Shown: positions 63,888 through 64,000 of the stretch, piece by piece
How positions within the stretch are numbered: the first letter of the stretch is position 1
How the letters are laid out: every line of letters begins with the position of its first letter
Assembly: GCA_965153355.1 (NCBI GenBank)
Contig: OZ231126.1
Location: 3,720,001 to 3,784,000 of the forward strand
Length of the DNA stretch: 64,000 bases
Direction: 5' to 3'
DNA from: Flaccisagitta enflata
Lineage: Eukaryota > Chaetognatha > Sagittoidea > Aphragmophora
Program-made: the position numbers and the translations under genes
Notes under the pieces: model-generated
Databases searched by the model: none
What the model saw: only the letters and a program-made list of their open reading frames with translations
What the model was told of the DNA's origin: nothing

Positions 63888-64000
63888 GCAAAATGTGACA
63901 TAATTGAACCCCGCTCTAAAAGATCCGCCACTGAGGGAATTCCGCTTTAAGCAAAAACAAATTCAGTCCCTGTTTTCTCTTTTATTTCCTCCTTAGGCTA

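Overview
The window is nuclear DNA from an intron-rich animal, most likely an invertebrate. Five recognisable animal genes lie on the minus strand with canonical GT-AG introns. The DNA between and inside them is dominated by transposon-derived inverted repeats, minisatellites and microsatellites. The repeat style (GTCY-microsatellite elements with terminal hairpins and tandem cores, as in bivalve 'pearl' and insect DINE-1/mini-me elements) hints at a mollusc or other lophotrochozoan, but the sequence alone does not fix the species.

Layout: 1-2.7 kb holds foldback elements and one plus-strand terminal coiled-coil exon (1452-1668). 3.4-10.2 kb is a complete seven-exon PRCC homologue. 10.7-21.1 kb is a complete eight-exon PSMC2 (proteasome ATPase Rpt1) gene. 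22.0-24.8 kb is a three-exon KCTD-type T1/BTB gene. 24.8-42.8 kb is gene-free: a CA-rich array, a 15-bp pyrimidine array containing an Illumina adapter remnant, MITEs, Helentron-like elements, and a roughly 4-kb block of tandem duplications. 42.9-44.0 kb is a DNAJC5 (cysteine-string protein) gene with at least one exon not found. 44-57 kb is gene-free: two arrays of the same 138-bp satellite, a 3-kb foldback, and oppositely oriented TGTCTCTTT/AAAGAGACA arrays. 57.1-63.8 kb holds ten exons of KLHL18, whose 5' end lies beyond the window.

The genes are separate housekeeping, neuronal and ubiquitin-system genes. PSMC2 (proteasome) and KLHL18 (CUL3 adaptor) share a broad pathway, but nothing suggests co-regulation.

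The most unusual observation is that in PRCC, PSMC2 and KLHL18 the minisatellites repeatedly start at exon edges. Nine separate duplications or arrays have units carrying the tip of the neighbouring exon plus its own splice acceptor, splice donor or stop codon. In PSMC2 four of eight exons are affected. Copies mostly retain the splice dinucleotides. Transposon boundaries were also resolved: two hAT-like MITEs in opposite orientation each with its own 8-bp target duplication, a third hAT-like MITE with an 8-bp duplication, TA-flanked MITEs, and several MITEs nested inside Helentron-like copies.
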